Shown here: piece after piece, positions 50,440 to 59,187 of the stretch | Numbering within the stretch: position 1 is the stretch's first letter | Layout of the letters: every line of letters begins with the position of its first letter | Assembly (NCBI RefSeq): GCF_000689255.1 | Contig: NZ_HG964446.1 | Location: 4,074,734 to 4,138,733 of the forward strand | Direction of reading: 5' to 3' | From: Mycobacterium triplex | Lineage (GTDB): Bacteria; Actinomycetota; Actinomycetes; Mycobacteriales; Mycobacteriaceae | DNA length: 64,000 nt | Position numbers and translations under genes: made by a program | Notes under the pieces: generated by a model | Seen by the model: only the letters and a program-made list of their open reading frames with translations | Database searches by the model: none | What the model was told of the DNA's origin: nothing

Positions 50440-50457
50440 GGCTCGAACCCGCGACCA
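50440..50457. other. tRNA T-arm-like 18-mer at the end of the SIR2 islet (att-like)
   Basis: GGCTCGAACCCGCGACCA, seven bases after the SIR2 stop; the complement reads as the T-arm side of a tRNA (TGGTCGCGGGTTCGAGCC). The identical 18-mer recurs at 59155-59172 at the edge of the prophage remnant. No full tRNA folds here. Confidence 0.5.
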
Positions 50458-50509
50458 GCGATTCACAAATAGAGTCGCCCGCAACGTGAAATGCCTTGCT
50501 GTCCACCGG

Positions 50510-51160
50510 TTAGCTGATCAGCAAGGCCACCCCATCCTCGGTGACTTCGACGCTGACGCGGGATAAATCGGTCACGACGACGTGCGCGTCCGCGAGTTCG
50601 GTCGCGTGGTGAGTGGTCGTGACGGCCAGTACTTGCGCCCCTGCGGCTCGGCCGGCAGCGACGCCCGCGGGCGCATCCTCGACCACCAGGCACTCCTGTG
50701 CCTCGAAGCCCAGCGCGGCAGCCGCCTTGAGGTAGCTCTCGGGGTCTGGCTTGCCGGTCGAGACGTCTTCTGCGCCGATCAGCAGCTCCGGGGCCGGAAG
50801 CCGCGCTGCCGCCAGTCGAGCAGCCATCAACGACCGCGGACCGGACGTCACGGCGGCCCAATGGGTACGCGGTAGCGCGTCAAGCAATCGGTGTGCTCCC
50901 GGTAGCGCCAGGACACCTTCGAGATCGGCGGATTCCTGCAAGGCAAGTAGCCGAGCCGTCGCTGCGACGCGCTGCTGTGGTGCGACGAATTGCGCGACAG
51001 TGTCTTCGGTTCGCCTGCCGTGGCAGACCTTGAGCACCTCTTCGTAGTCGACGCCGTATTCGGTGGCCCAAGTGCCCCAGGACCGTTCGACCGTGGCGGT
51101 GGAGTCGACCAGGGTGCCGTCGATGTCGAACAGGATCCGCTTGCCGCGCAGCACCGCCAT
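50510..51160 (-). CDS. HAD-family hydrolase (phosphoglycolate phosphatase/beta-phosphoglucomutase-like)
   Basis: 216 residues. HAD motif I FDIDGTLVDS (nucleophile Asp), motif II VTSGPRSL, motif III Lys in STGKPDPESYL and motif IV VVEDAPAGVAAG. Cap domain between residues 18 and 85 (C1 type). Cytosolic phosphatase of a small phosphorylated metabolite. ATG 51160 is preferred; TAGGGT lies 8 bases upstream, close to a leaderless layout. Convergent with the SIR2 gene. Confidence 0.85.
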   Translation of the reverse strand: MAVLRGKRILFDIDGTLVDSTATVERSWGTWATEYGVDYEEVLKVCHGRRTEDTVAQFVAPQQRVAATARLLALQESADLEGVLALPGAHRLLDALPRTHWAAVTSGPRSLMAARLAAARLPAPELLIGAEDVSTGKPDPESYLKAAAALGFEAQECLVVEDAPAGVAAGRAAGAQVLAVTTTHHATELADAHVVVTDLSRVSVEVTEDGVALLIS

Positions 51161-51534
51161 AGCCCGCAACCCTACGGTGCATCCGGACCAGGTTCGCGGG
51201 GGCGATGCGGTCGGACGCGGTTTGCCCTCGAGGTTGTGCTCGGCAATATCCAACCCGGCGCGAAGGGAGCGGTTCGCGGTGAAAACCGCACGTCAAACCG
51301 GATCTTCCGAACAGCGTTGATGCGCCCCGTCGTTGGGCCGGACATCGTTGCTAATACGCGCGCTTCGCACATTTGTAAAGGCGGATCAAGGAAATTTAAC
51401 TACTTTTAGCCTGGCAGCTTCTATTTGCATTGCCCTGATATCATGTCGTTCAATCCACTGCTTGGGCCTCCGCCTGCCGCTACCCAACGACGCTGCGTCA
51501 GGCATTTGCAGTATGGGCAACGAAAGGATCCTTG
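51161..51534. other. Gene-free stretch, AT-rich in its right half
   Basis: About 374 bases. The left part carries the HAD promoter (TAGGGT on minus). From about 51365 the sequence is AT-rich (AAGGAAATTTAACTACTTTT), unlike the neighbourhood, and probably holds the promoter of the next gene. No ORF supported. Confidence 0.4.
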
Positions 51535-52461
51535 GTGCCAACAGCCACCAAACGCGCTCAATACGACTTCATTTATGAGACTTTGCAGCAGGGAACGTCG
51601 GCACTGAATTTCACGATGTCGGTGTTGGACAAGAGCTACAAATCTCACTTTCCTGACTATGCCAGCGATGTGAGTGGGGTCCTAGAGGACGCTTTTAAGT
51701 TTTTGCTGGCAGCTGGCGATGGGGGTGAACTCTATCAAGCATCGGAAGAGGTGCACGAGCAATTTTTCGCCTCCGAAGGAAACGGGTCATGGTTCAGCGA
51801 GGGCTACTCGGCGTACAAGTCACAGCGGAAGCCGATACAGGACTTCAACAATCTCGCCGACGCCATTAGCGGTAGCACCGTGCTCGACTTCGGCTCCGGT
51901 CGCGGTCATTTAGCTGCGCTGATCGCCCGCGCCGGCTTCGACTGCTACACCACAGACGTCATGGACTACCGTGGCGCGGACGCCGATGTGCTGCCGTTTC
52001 GGCAGATGGCTTCACCTGTCGATGTCCCCTATGCGGACGACATGTTCGACAGTGCGATCGTCAAAACGGTTCTCCACCACGTTGATGCCACCGATGTGAT
52101 TCCGCTGTTGATTAATTTGCGGCGCGTTGCGCGACGGTTGATTATCGAGGAGGACACGTACGCCGTCCCCACAAACTCACTCGGTGCTGCTTCGGGACAG
52201 ATTGAATTAAACGAGTTCAATAAATTGAATGAAAATGATCAATTTCAGGTGCTCGTACTTGTCGATTTCTTTGGCAACGCCGTCGCTCAGGGTCTTGTCG
52301 ATATGAATTTCGGCTGTCAGTTCAAGCGGGTTAGCGAGTGGCATTCATTGTTTAACAGCCTTGGTTTCCATGTTGTAGATACAGAAATCACCGGTTTCCG
52401 CCCCGGTAATATTCACAAAAGCTGCCAGGTTCGCTTCGTCGTTGATCGCGTGGAATTGTAA
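51535..52461 (+). CDS. SAM-dependent methyltransferase of atypical composition
   Basis: 308 residues. N-terminal helical part (YDFIYETLQQGTSALNFTMS), then methyltransferase motif I VLDFGSGRGHLAALI (about residue 116), CYTTDVMDYRG, DVPYADDMFDSAIVKTVLHHV and RVARRLIIEEDTY. The N-terminal module recalls enzymes that modify sugar or carrier-bound substrates. GTG 51535 follows GAAAGGATC. Codon use is AT-richer (tta, aat, ttt codons) than neighbours, which suggests horizontal origin. Function unknown. Confidence 0.75.
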   Translation: MPTATKRAQYDFIYETLQQGTSALNFTMSVLDKSYKSHFPDYASDVSGVLEDAFKFLLAAGDGGELYQASEEVHEQFFASEGNGSWFSEGYSAYKSQRKPIQDFNNLADAISGSTVLDFGSGRGHLAALIARAGFDCYTTDVMDYRGADADVLPFRQMASPVDVPYADDMFDSAIVKTVLHHVDATDVIPLLINLRRVARRLIIEEDTYAVPTNSLGAASGQIELNEFNKLNENDQFQVLVLVDFFGNAVAQGLVDMNFGCQFKRVSEWHSLFNSLGFHVVDTEITGFRPGNIHKSCQVRFVVDRVEL

Positions 52462-52465
52462 GAGG

Positions 52466-53779
52466 CTATTTGGCCGGCCGCTCGAGCCCAAGATGATCGC
52501 GCAATGTGGGCCCGGTGTACTCGGTGCGGAATCGGCCACGGCGCTGCAGGATGGGCACGACATGATCGACGAACGTCGTGAGCTCATGCGGCAATGTCGA
52601 CCCCATGATCGTGAACCCGTCGACCGCACCGGCGTCCTGCCACCCGATCACGTGGTCGGCCAGCTGCTCGGGCGTGCCGATGAAATGCGTCTGCCCCGCC
52701 AGCCCGCCCGTCACTTCCTGCGTGATCTCCCGTAACGAAGCCTCAGGCCGCGCACGCGAGGCCGCAAAGAGCTGCTCGGCCCGGCTCGACGGCGCCGACC
52801 GCTGCGCCCAGAGTTCGGTGGGCAGCGGAGCATCGGGGTCGAAGCCGTCCGGATCAAGCCCCGCCGTGTAAAGCGTGTTCTGCCACCGAAACTCGGGACT
52901 CTCCAGGTCCTCGAGGCGCTGGGCTCGCGCCCGGGCTTCGGCCTCGGTGGCGCCGAGCGTGATCATCAACGCGGGCAACACCTTGATGTGGTCGGGTTTA
53001 CGGCCGACGGCCGCGGCCTGCTCGTGCAGGTTGGCCCGGAACGCCACCGCCGCCTCGAGTGAAGGAGGCCCGGAGAAGACCACCTCGGCGTATCGCGCGG
53101 CCAGCCCGACGCCCGCGGCCGATTGTCCCGCTTGCACCAACACCGGGTGCCCCTGCGGGCTGCGCGGAAAGGGCTGGACCCCCTCGACGTCGTAGTACTT
53201 GCCGTGGAAGCGCGGCCCATGCAACTTGGCGCGGTCTGCCCACACGCCGCGTTCGCGGTCACCGATGACCGCGTCGTCCTCCCAGCTGTCCCAGACGTGG
53301 GTGACGGCGTCGACGAATTCGTGGGCCTGCGCGTACCGGTCGGCGTGCTCCGGGTGGAACTTTTCGCCGAAGGCGGCGGCGGCCAGCGGCGTGACGGTGG
53401 TGACGATGTTCCAGCCGGCGCGGCCGCCGCTGAGGTGATCCAGCGTCGCGAATCGGCGAGCCAGCTCCCACGGCTTGCTGTAGGTCGTCGAACCCGTCCC
53501 GATCAGCCCGATGCGATCGGTGACCGCCGCCTGCGCCGACAGCACCGCGATCGGATCGAACTGCGTCTGAGGCAGATACGTGGCGCGATATTCGGCGATG
53601 GCGATGTTGTCGGCCAAGAAGATCGAGTCCATCAGGCCGCGTTCGGCGGTCCGCGCGATGTCGGTGTAGTACGACAGGCCCAGGACGTTGCGCACGTCGC
53701 CGTCGACGACGCGCCACGCGGCCTCGTGATAGCCGTTCGGCCAGATGAAAGCGTTGAAGTGCAGAGGCCGCGTGCCCAT
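52466..53779 (-). CDS. FMN-dependent LLM monooxygenase (NtaA/SnaA/DszA type)
   Basis: 437 residues. Family signatures: FNAFIWPNGYHEAAWR, YTDIARTAERGLMDSIFLAD, STTYSKPWELARRFATLDHLSGGRAGWNIVTT, HPVLVQAGQSAAGVGLAARYAEVVF. Two-component flavin monooxygenase that needs reduced FMN from a partner reductase; known members attack nitrilotriacetate, sulfones or similar. Downstream of the alpha/beta hydrolase in the same direction (167-base gap). Confidence 0.85.
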   Translation of the reverse strand: MGTRPLHFNAFIWPNGYHEAAWRVVDGDVRNVLGLSYYTDIARTAERGLMDSIFLADNIAIAEYRATYLPQTQFDPIAVLSAQAAVTDRIGLIGTGSTTYSKPWELARRFATLDHLSGGRAGWNIVTTVTPLAAAAFGEKFHPEHADRYAQAHEFVDAVTHVWDSWEDDAVIGDRERGVWADRAKLHGPRFHGKYYDVEGVQPFPRSPQGHPVLVQAGQSAAGVGLAARYAEVVFSGPPSLEAAVAFRANLHEQAAAVGRKPDHIKVLPALMITLGATEAEARARAQRLEDLESPEFRWQNTLYTAGLDPDGFDPDAPLPTELWAQRSAPSSRAEQLFAASRARPEASLREITQEVTGGLAGQTHFIGTPEQLADHVIGWQDAGAVDGFTIMGSTLPHELTTFVDHVVPILQRRGRFRTEYTGPTLRDHLGLERPAK

Positions 53780-53946
53780 GGGTTCGACTCCTTCGTGCGC
53801 GTGAATGCTTGCGAGAAAGGCGTCGCGGCGATGTCAGTTGATCAAACCATTCGCCGCGGCCCGAGGCATCCTGACGAGGCAACGCGGTCTGGGGTTGAAA
53901 TAGTCCTTCGCCGTGCCGACACACACCAGTGACACGGAGTCACTCG

Positions 53947-54969
53947 CTAGCGGGCGACCGAGTCTAGGAACGTCCGAATGACGTCGACCGATTCGTCCGG
54001 CGCCTCAAAGGGCCAAAAGTGTCCCGCATCGAATAGGTGTACGTCGCTGCCCGACGGCAGCATGCCGATCACGTCGGGATCGGTGTAGAACTCGCGGGGC
54101 TGCAGAGGGTCGTGCGCGCCTTGCAGAATCAGCACCGGCGCCGTCCAGCGGCGGATCAAGGTGGTGCGTCGATCGACCCATTCCTGCCTGAACGACGAGG
54201 AGTGGAAGTACCGTGGGACGGCCGCGGCGATGCCCGGATGGGAGAACTCCTCGATTGTGCGAAGGAGGTCGGTCGCCGCGACGGGCCGGGTGACGAGCCA
54301 CGTGTAGGCGGTTGTGACAAATCGCCGCGCGTCGGCCAGCACCACCGGGGCGTCGGCCGAGGTGAATAGTTGCTCCTGCGGATGCAGGCTGGGATGCAGA
54401 TGCCACAGATGCTGCTGTCCGCGCGCGTATCCGGTCACTCGATCACCGAGCATGCTGACGAGGTGATCGCCGGGCGGGGTTCCGCGGTCATGCGTCACCA
54501 ATGCGAATTCGGAGATCCCGATCGCGTCGAGCAGGGCCTGGAGTTGGGCTGCGACACCCTGTTGACGGTAGTCGCCAGTGCGCTTGTCAGATTGACCGTA
54601 GCCCTTCAAATCGATAGCGACGCAATGATATTGGTTGCTGAGTGACTCTAACGCGTAGTGCCACTGCCACCACGAATCCGGCACACCATGCAAGAACACG
54701 ACTGTGGGCGCCGATCTGTCGCCGGCTTCCACGTAGTGCCAGGTGACGGTTTCGCTGTCACCGGGCGCGGCAACGAACCGGTGCACCACCGTCGCATCGC
54801 CGAGCCGCTCGCGGTCCCCGTCGAGGCTGGGTCGCGCGGGATCGGTAGAAGGGAGTTGGTCGAGGACGGCATCGACGCGTTGGAAGAGGTCCTGCCCGGC
54901 GCCGGCACTGCGCTCCTCGCTCAGGCGCTGCGGCGGATCAGTGTAAGTGTCGACGAAATCAACGGTCAT
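53947..54969 (-). CDS. Alpha/beta-hydrolase, epoxide-hydrolase-like
   Basis: 340 residues. HGVPDSWWQWHYAL (oxyanion HGxP), nucleophile Asp in VTHDRGTPPGDHL, APVLILQGAHDPLQP (acid), and catalytic His in FDAGHFWPFEAPD. Asp nucleophile points to epoxide hydrolase or dehalogenase class rather than Ser esterases. Two TGACGAAATCxTCA sites and a -35/-10 pair lie upstream. Confidence 0.8.
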   Translation of the reverse strand: MTVDFVDTYTDPPQRLSEERSAGAGQDLFQRVDAVLDQLPSTDPARPSLDGDRERLGDATVVHRFVAAPGDSETVTWHYVEAGDRSAPTVVFLHGVPDSWWQWHYALESLSNQYHCVAIDLKGYGQSDKRTGDYRQQGVAAQLQALLDAIGISEFALVTHDRGTPPGDHLVSMLGDRVTGYARGQQHLWHLHPSLHPQEQLFTSADAPVVLADARRFVTTAYTWLVTRPVAATDLLRTIEEFSHPGIAAAVPRYFHSSSFRQEWVDRRTTLIRRWTAPVLILQGAHDPLQPREFYTDPDVIGMLPSGSDVHLFDAGHFWPFEAPDESVDVIRTFLDSVAR

Positions 54970-55056
54970 CTGGAGCGGTTCCTTTCGATGCTGGGCCGGT
55001 CTGAGTGTTTGTTGCCGGGGTCGCTACGGCATCGCCGTCTTACGAAACCAACGTAC

Positions 55057-55114
55057 TGACGAAATCGTCATATACGACGCTATCCTCAGTCAAGAGGTTC
55101 TGACGAAATCCTCA
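55057..55114 (-). promoter_or_regulatory. Paired operator and promoter of the hydrolase gene
   Basis: TGACGAAATCGTCA (55057-55070, perfect 6-2-6 palindrome) and TGACGAAATCCTCA (55101-55114, one arm imperfect). Between them on the minus strand lie TTGACT (55093-55088) and TATGAC (55072-55067), spacing 15; the first operator overlaps the -10. Typical of repression by a TetR-like dimer; no such gene is adjacent. Confidence 0.5.
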
Positions 55115-55243
55115 AATTTCTGCCGTTCGAGCGCGGGGCAGCACCCGTGCTCCACTACTTGCAAGATCGACAGAACACCGCCTGATGCCGAGAAGCCCGG
55201 CGAGGCTACGCTCAGCGCCCGAATCAGGTTGTCGACAAAGCTT

Positions 55244-58174
55244 TTAGCGCTTTGTGACCAGTCCGCCCGGTGGGTTTTCGTCAACGTCGTTGAGGATCAG
55301 CGAGCGCACGGCGGGACGCGGTCCGTACGGTCGCAGCATCGTGCTGGCCGGCCGTGGACGCACATGCTGCGGCCACCAGAACCAGCGTCCGAGCAAGGTG
55401 GCCAGCGACGGTGTCATGAACGACCGCACGATCAAGGTGTCGAACAACAGACCCAACGCGATCGTCGTGCCCACCTGGGCCATCACCCGCAGCGGGCTGA
55501 ACATGAACGTGGCCATGGTGGCCGCGAACACCAGACCGGCGGCGGTCACCACCGAGCCCGAACCGGCCATCGCGCGGATCGTCCCCGTCTTGAGCCCGGC
55601 CTGGATTTCCTCCTTGAACCGCGATATCAGCAGCAGGTTGTAGTCCGAGCCGACCGCCAGCAGCAGGATGACCGCCATCGCCAGCACCATCCAGTGCAAC
55701 TTGATCCCCAGGATGTACTGCCATAGAAGCACGGAGAGTCCGAACGAGGCGCCCAACGACAGCAACACCGTGCCGACGATCACGCAGGCCGCAACCACGC
55801 TTCGGGTGATCACCAACATGATGACGAAAATCAGTGTGGCCGCGGCAATTCCGGCGATCAACAGGTCGATGTTGGAGCCGTCGTGCATGTCCTTGTACGT
55901 CGCGGCGGTACCGCCGAGGTAAACCTTGGAGCCCTCCCAGGGCGTGCCCTTGATCGCCTCGTGCACGGCCTGCTTGATCGGCTCGATGTGGCTGACACCT
56001 TCGGGAGTCGCCGGGTCGCCTTCATGCGAGATGATCAACCGGACAGCGTGCCCGTCCGGCGATATGAACTGTTTGAGGCCCCTGGCGAAATCCGGGCTCT
56101 TGAACGCCTCCGGCGGAAGGTAGAACGTGTCGTCGTTCTTGGACTTGTCGAAGGCATCGCCCTGCGCGGTGGCGTTGTCGGCCTGCGCTTTCGCCTGGTC
56201 GTTAAGACCCTTCGTGATCGCATAGTTCGACATGATGGTGTCGAGGTTGTGCTGCTGGCTCTCGATCTGCGGCGGTATCAGTGCCACCAGCTTCGGCTGG
56301 ATCTGATCCAGCTTGTCGAGATTCGCGCTGAGGTTCACGATGTTCTCGGCCACCTGGTCGATGCCGTCCAGCGCGTTGAAAACCGACCGGATTGCCCAGC
56401 AGACCGGTATGTCGTAGCAGTGCTTCTCCCAGTAGAAGTAGCTACGGATCGGCCGGAGGAAGTCGTCGAAGTTCGCGATGTCGTCGCGCAGCTTCTCGGT
56501 GATTTCCACGGTTTGCTTTGTGAGCCTGGTGGTTTCGTGTGTGGTGTTGCTCAGATCCTGGGTGACCTGCATCTGCTCATGCAGCGTTGCCATCGTTTTC
56601 TTGAGCTCGTCCGCCTGCTTCAGCAGGTTCTGCGCTTGCTCTTCTTGGTAGTGCTGGGTCTGCAGCCGCGCTGCCGACTGGGCACCCATCTGAAAACCGA
56701 GGGTGCTGTGGTCGAGCGGCGTGCCCAACGGCCGGGTGATGGTCTGGACCCGGCCGATACCGGGGATGTGGAAGACCGCCTTGGCGACCTTGTCCAGGAC
56801 GATGAAGTCGGCCGGGTTACGCAGGTCGTGGTCCGTCTCGATCATCAACAGCTCGGGATTCAGCCGAGCCTGGTTGAAGTGCCGGTCGGCGGCCGCATAA
56901 CCGACATTCGCCGGAGTGTCTTCCGGCAGGAAGTGGCGGGTGTCGTAGTCCGTCTTGTAGCCGGGCAGAGTGAGCAGACCAACTAGTGCGGCGGCGATGG
57001 TCACCGCGAGAACCGGTGCGGGCCACCGGACGACGGCGGTACCGATGCGTCGCCAGCCCCGGGTCTGCAGCGTGCGCTTCGGGTCCAGCAGCTTGAAGAA
57101 CGATGCCACGGTGAGGACCGCCGGTGCCAGAGTCAAGGCCGCGAGGACCGCGACCAACATGCCGACGGCGCAGGGTATGCCGAGTGACGAAAAATATGGC
57201 AACCGGCAGAAGCTCAGGCAGTACATCGCGCCGGCGATGGTCAGACCCGACCCGAGCACGACATGGGCCGTGCTGTGGAACATCGTGTAGAACGCTTGTT
57301 CACGCGTCTCGCCCAGACCGCGGGCCTCGTGGTAGCGGCCGACCACAAAGATCGCGTAGTCCGTTCCGGCGGCGATCGCCATCAGCACGAGCATGTTGTT
57401 GGCGAACGTCGACAACCCCATGATGTTGTAGTTTCCGAGCGTCGCGACGACGCCTCGGGCCGCCGCCAACTCGACGAAGACCATCGTCAGCATGATCGCA
57501 ACGGTGACTATCGAGCGGTAGACGAACAGCAGCATCACGATGATCACCAGGAAGGTGACCATGGTGACTGTCGCGACGCCCTTCTCGCCCGCGTGCGACT
57601 GATCGGCAAACAGCGGACCCGCCCCGGTGACGTAGGCCTTGATCCCGGGCGGTGCGGGCACCGATTCGACGATCTTGCGGACGGCATCGGTGGATTCGCC
57701 GGACTTGGCGCTGCCCATGTTGCCGGCGAGGTAGACCTGGACGTAGGCAGCCTTCTGGTCGTGGCTCTGGGAGCCCGCGGCGGTCAGCGGATCACTCCAG
57801 AAATCCTGGATGTGCTGAACGTGGTTCTTGTCTTGCTCGAGGCGCTTGACGATCTCGTCGTAGTAGTGGTGCGCCTCGGCCCCCAGCGGCTTGTCGCCCT
57901 CCAACAGGATCATCGCCGAACTGTCGGTATCGAACTCTTTGAACGTCGAACCGACGCGCATCATCGACTGGAACGACACCGCGTCCGTGGGACTCAACGA
58001 CACCGACTGCCTCTTGGAGACGACCTCCAGTTGCGGAGAGATGGTGTTGGTGACGAAGACGAGGCCCAACCACAGCAGGACGATCGGCAATGCGAGCCGA
58101 TGGATCATCCGCGGCAGGAACGGCGGGATCAGCGGCTGATCAACGCGCGGCACAGGCTCGGTGGTCTCGGTCAT
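55244..58174 (-). CDS. mmpL: MmpL-family RND transporter
   Basis: 976 residues. Twelve transmembrane segments in two blocks (about 25-45 and 195-400; 760-930), the SSD-like FANNMLVLMAIAAGTDYAIFVVGRYHEAR and AMAVILLLAVGSDYNLLLISRFKEE proton-relay Asp/Tyr motifs, large extracellular loops with coiled coil (about 480-560) and a Cys pair (KHCYDIPVCWAI) as in MmpL4/5. Exports a lipid or siderophore across the plasma membrane with its MmpS partner, whose stop it overlaps (ATGA). Complete. Confidence 0.95.
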   Translation of the reverse strand: MTETTEPVPRVDQPLIPPFLPRMIHRLALPIVLLWLGLVFVTNTISPQLEVVSKRQSVSLSPTDAVSFQSMMRVGSTFKEFDTDSSAMILLEGDKPLGAEAHHYYDEIVKRLEQDKNHVQHIQDFWSDPLTAAGSQSHDQKAAYVQVYLAGNMGSAKSGESTDAVRKIVESVPAPPGIKAYVTGAGPLFADQSHAGEKGVATVTMVTFLVIIVMLLFVYRSIVTVAIMLTMVFVELAAARGVVATLGNYNIMGLSTFANNMLVLMAIAAGTDYAIFVVGRYHEARGLGETREQAFYTMFHSTAHVVLGSGLTIAGAMYCLSFCRLPYFSSLGIPCAVGMLVAVLAALTLAPAVLTVASFFKLLDPKRTLQTRGWRRIGTAVVRWPAPVLAVTIAAALVGLLTLPGYKTDYDTRHFLPEDTPANVGYAAADRHFNQARLNPELLMIETDHDLRNPADFIVLDKVAKAVFHIPGIGRVQTITRPLGTPLDHSTLGFQMGAQSAARLQTQHYQEEQAQNLLKQADELKKTMATLHEQMQVTQDLSNTTHETTRLTKQTVEITEKLRDDIANFDDFLRPIRSYFYWEKHCYDIPVCWAIRSVFNALDGIDQVAENIVNLSANLDKLDQIQPKLVALIPPQIESQQHNLDTIMSNYAITKGLNDQAKAQADNATAQGDAFDKSKNDDTFYLPPEAFKSPDFARGLKQFISPDGHAVRLIISHEGDPATPEGVSHIEPIKQAVHEAIKGTPWEGSKVYLGGTAATYKDMHDGSNIDLLIAGIAAATLIFVIMLVITRSVVAACVIVGTVLLSLGASFGLSVLLWQYILGIKLHWMVLAMAVILLLAVGSDYNLLLISRFKEEIQAGLKTGTIRAMAGSGSVVTAAGLVFAATMATFMFSPLRVMAQVGTTIALGLLFDTLIVRSFMTPSLATLLGRWFWWPQHVRPRPASTMLRPYGPRPAVRSLILNDVDENPPGGLVTKR

Positions 58175-58716
58175 GCGGACTTGTCCAGGCAGTAGACGAA
58201 GGCGTTGACGGTTTCGTGGGGGGGCGAGTGGTTCGGAGCCTTGATGACGTCACCGCGTCCGTCGTGGTTGTTGACGACGAACTGGCAGGCGATCCAACTG
58301 CCGTCTCCTTGCGCCACCAGGTTGGCCGGGATGCCGGGCTTTGTTGACTTCAATACTGTGCTCCAGGGCAAGGGGACGTTGAGGGCCTGCTGGGGGTGGG
58401 AGTTTTCGTCGAGGTAGTTGATGGTCGCCGTGCTGCCCGGTGAACCCCAGACCTGGAGCGTGATGGTCTTGGCGTTGAACTGGTCGATGACGTCACCGGA
58501 TGTGCCACCACCGAACGAACCGCTGTGGACGCCGAAGATTCCGTGCAGTCGGTAGACCATGAAACCCGATAGAGCGACTACGGCGGCAATGGTGAGGATG
58601 AGCCAAAACCGGCTGAACAGGCCCTTCTTCTTGGCGGGCTGTGGGCCGGGTTTTTCCTCGCTGCGTGGGGCAACGTTGGGATCTCGCGACTCTGTCCATG
58701 GCTTGGTGCTCGTCAT
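58171..58716 (-). CDS. mmpS: MmpS-family accessory protein
   Basis: 181 residues. Cytosolic basic N-terminus, one transmembrane helix about 37-56 (FWLILTIAAVVALSGFMVYRL), then the MmpS beta-sandwich (TITLQVWGSPGSTATINYLDEN, LPWSTVLKST, GNLVAQGDGSWIACQFVV-like stretch, VNAFVYCLDKSA). ATG 58716 follows AGGAAAG; the annotated longer frame to 58752 has no ribosome site. Overlaps mmpL by four bases. Confidence 0.9.
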   Translation of the reverse strand: MTSTKPWTESRDPNVAPRSEEKPGPQPAKKKGLFSRFWLILTIAAVVALSGFMVYRLHGIFGVHSGSFGGGTSGDVIDQFNAKTITLQVWGSPGSTATINYLDENSHPQQALNVPLPWSTVLKSTKPGIPANLVAQGDGSWIACQFVVNNHDGRGDVIKAPNHSPPHETVNAFVYCLDKSA

Positions 58717-58756
58717 GGGCGCTTTCCTAACCAGGGGCCGAAGGCTACTCAACTCA

Positions 58757-58792
58757 TTAGCTTAGTGAGGGTAAGCTTAGACGCTCTAACCT
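58757..58792 (-). promoter_or_regulatory. Possible iron-box-like half-site array upstream of mmpS
   Basis: Plus-strand TTAGCTTAG at 58758-58766, TAAGCTTAG at 58772-58780 and minus-strand TAGGTTAG at 58793-58786 approximate the half-site TTAGGTTAG of the IdeR box; TTAGACGCTCTAA is also nearly symmetric. No perfect 19-base IdeR box. MmpS4/MmpL4-type exporters are known to be iron-regulated. Confidence 0.35.
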
Positions 58793-58841
58793 ACACCGAC
58801 ATGGTCCGGACTTCACCTCCCGAGCTGAGCGATTCGCAGAC

Positions 58842-59051
58842 TCAGACACTCCCCTTGACCGTCCCTGCTTCGGCGTGAACACAAGTGCAGCGGAAAGACA
58901 GTATCCACTTGCCGTTCATAGGTGCGACCGGCTGGGGGTAGGAGCGCAGCGTCTGGCGACAAGCCCCTACCTTCTCGGCGCCCTGTGACACCGATAACCC
59001 GTGGCTGATCACGGCCTGATACGTCTGCTCAGCCACGCTCAACTCCCTCAT
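58842..59051 (-). pseudogene. IS481-like transposase remnant
   Basis: The frame starts MRELSVAEQTYQAVISHGLSVSQ and AEKVGACRQTLRSY, matching the N-terminal helix-turn-helix of IS481-type transposases (consensus MRELSVAEQRYQAVL... VAEKVGVSRQTLH), then loses similarity after about 38 residues. Only this start of the gene remains. The element end with four transposase-site-like repeats lies directly upstream. Confidence 0.7.
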
Positions 59052-59060
59052 CTAGGGAGT

Positions 59061-59152
59061 GTCAAGCATCAACCGAAGTAACTGTCAACCATCAGCCGAA
59101 ACACCGTCAGGCATCACCCGAAGACAAAACGTCAAGCATCAACCGAGGTAAT
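59061..59152. repeat. Four direct repeats at the IS481-like element end
   Basis: Units GTCAAGCATCAACCGAAG (59061), GTCAACCATCAGCCGAAA (59084), GTCAGGCATCACCCGAAG (59106) and GTCAAGCATCAACCGAGG (59131), spaced 22-25 bases. The layout fits terminal transposase-binding sites of IS481/Mu-like elements. Not a CRISPR: units are imperfect and spacers only 4-8 bases. Confidence 0.65.
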
Positions 59153-59154
59153 AG

Positions 59155-59187
59155 GGCTCGAACCCGCGACCAACGGGTTATGAGTCT
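59155..59187. other. tRNA-Met 3'-half-like attachment site
   Basis: The complement reads GACTCATAACCCGTTGG, then TCGCGGGTTCGAGCCC: a CAT anticodon loop, variable region and T-arm of tRNA-Met, without 5' half or acceptor stem. The usual trace of integration into a tRNA gene. Shares an 18-mer with 50440-50457. A second copy flanking the far end was not found in the window. Confidence 0.6.

Noticed and set aside
55090..55284. 64-codon minus-strand frame between mmpL and the hydrolase
   Set aside because: Overlaps the operators and the mmpL end; no similarity seen.
59061..59152. Possible CRISPR array
   Set aside because: Only four imperfect units with spacers of a few bases, beside a transposase start; fits an IS end.
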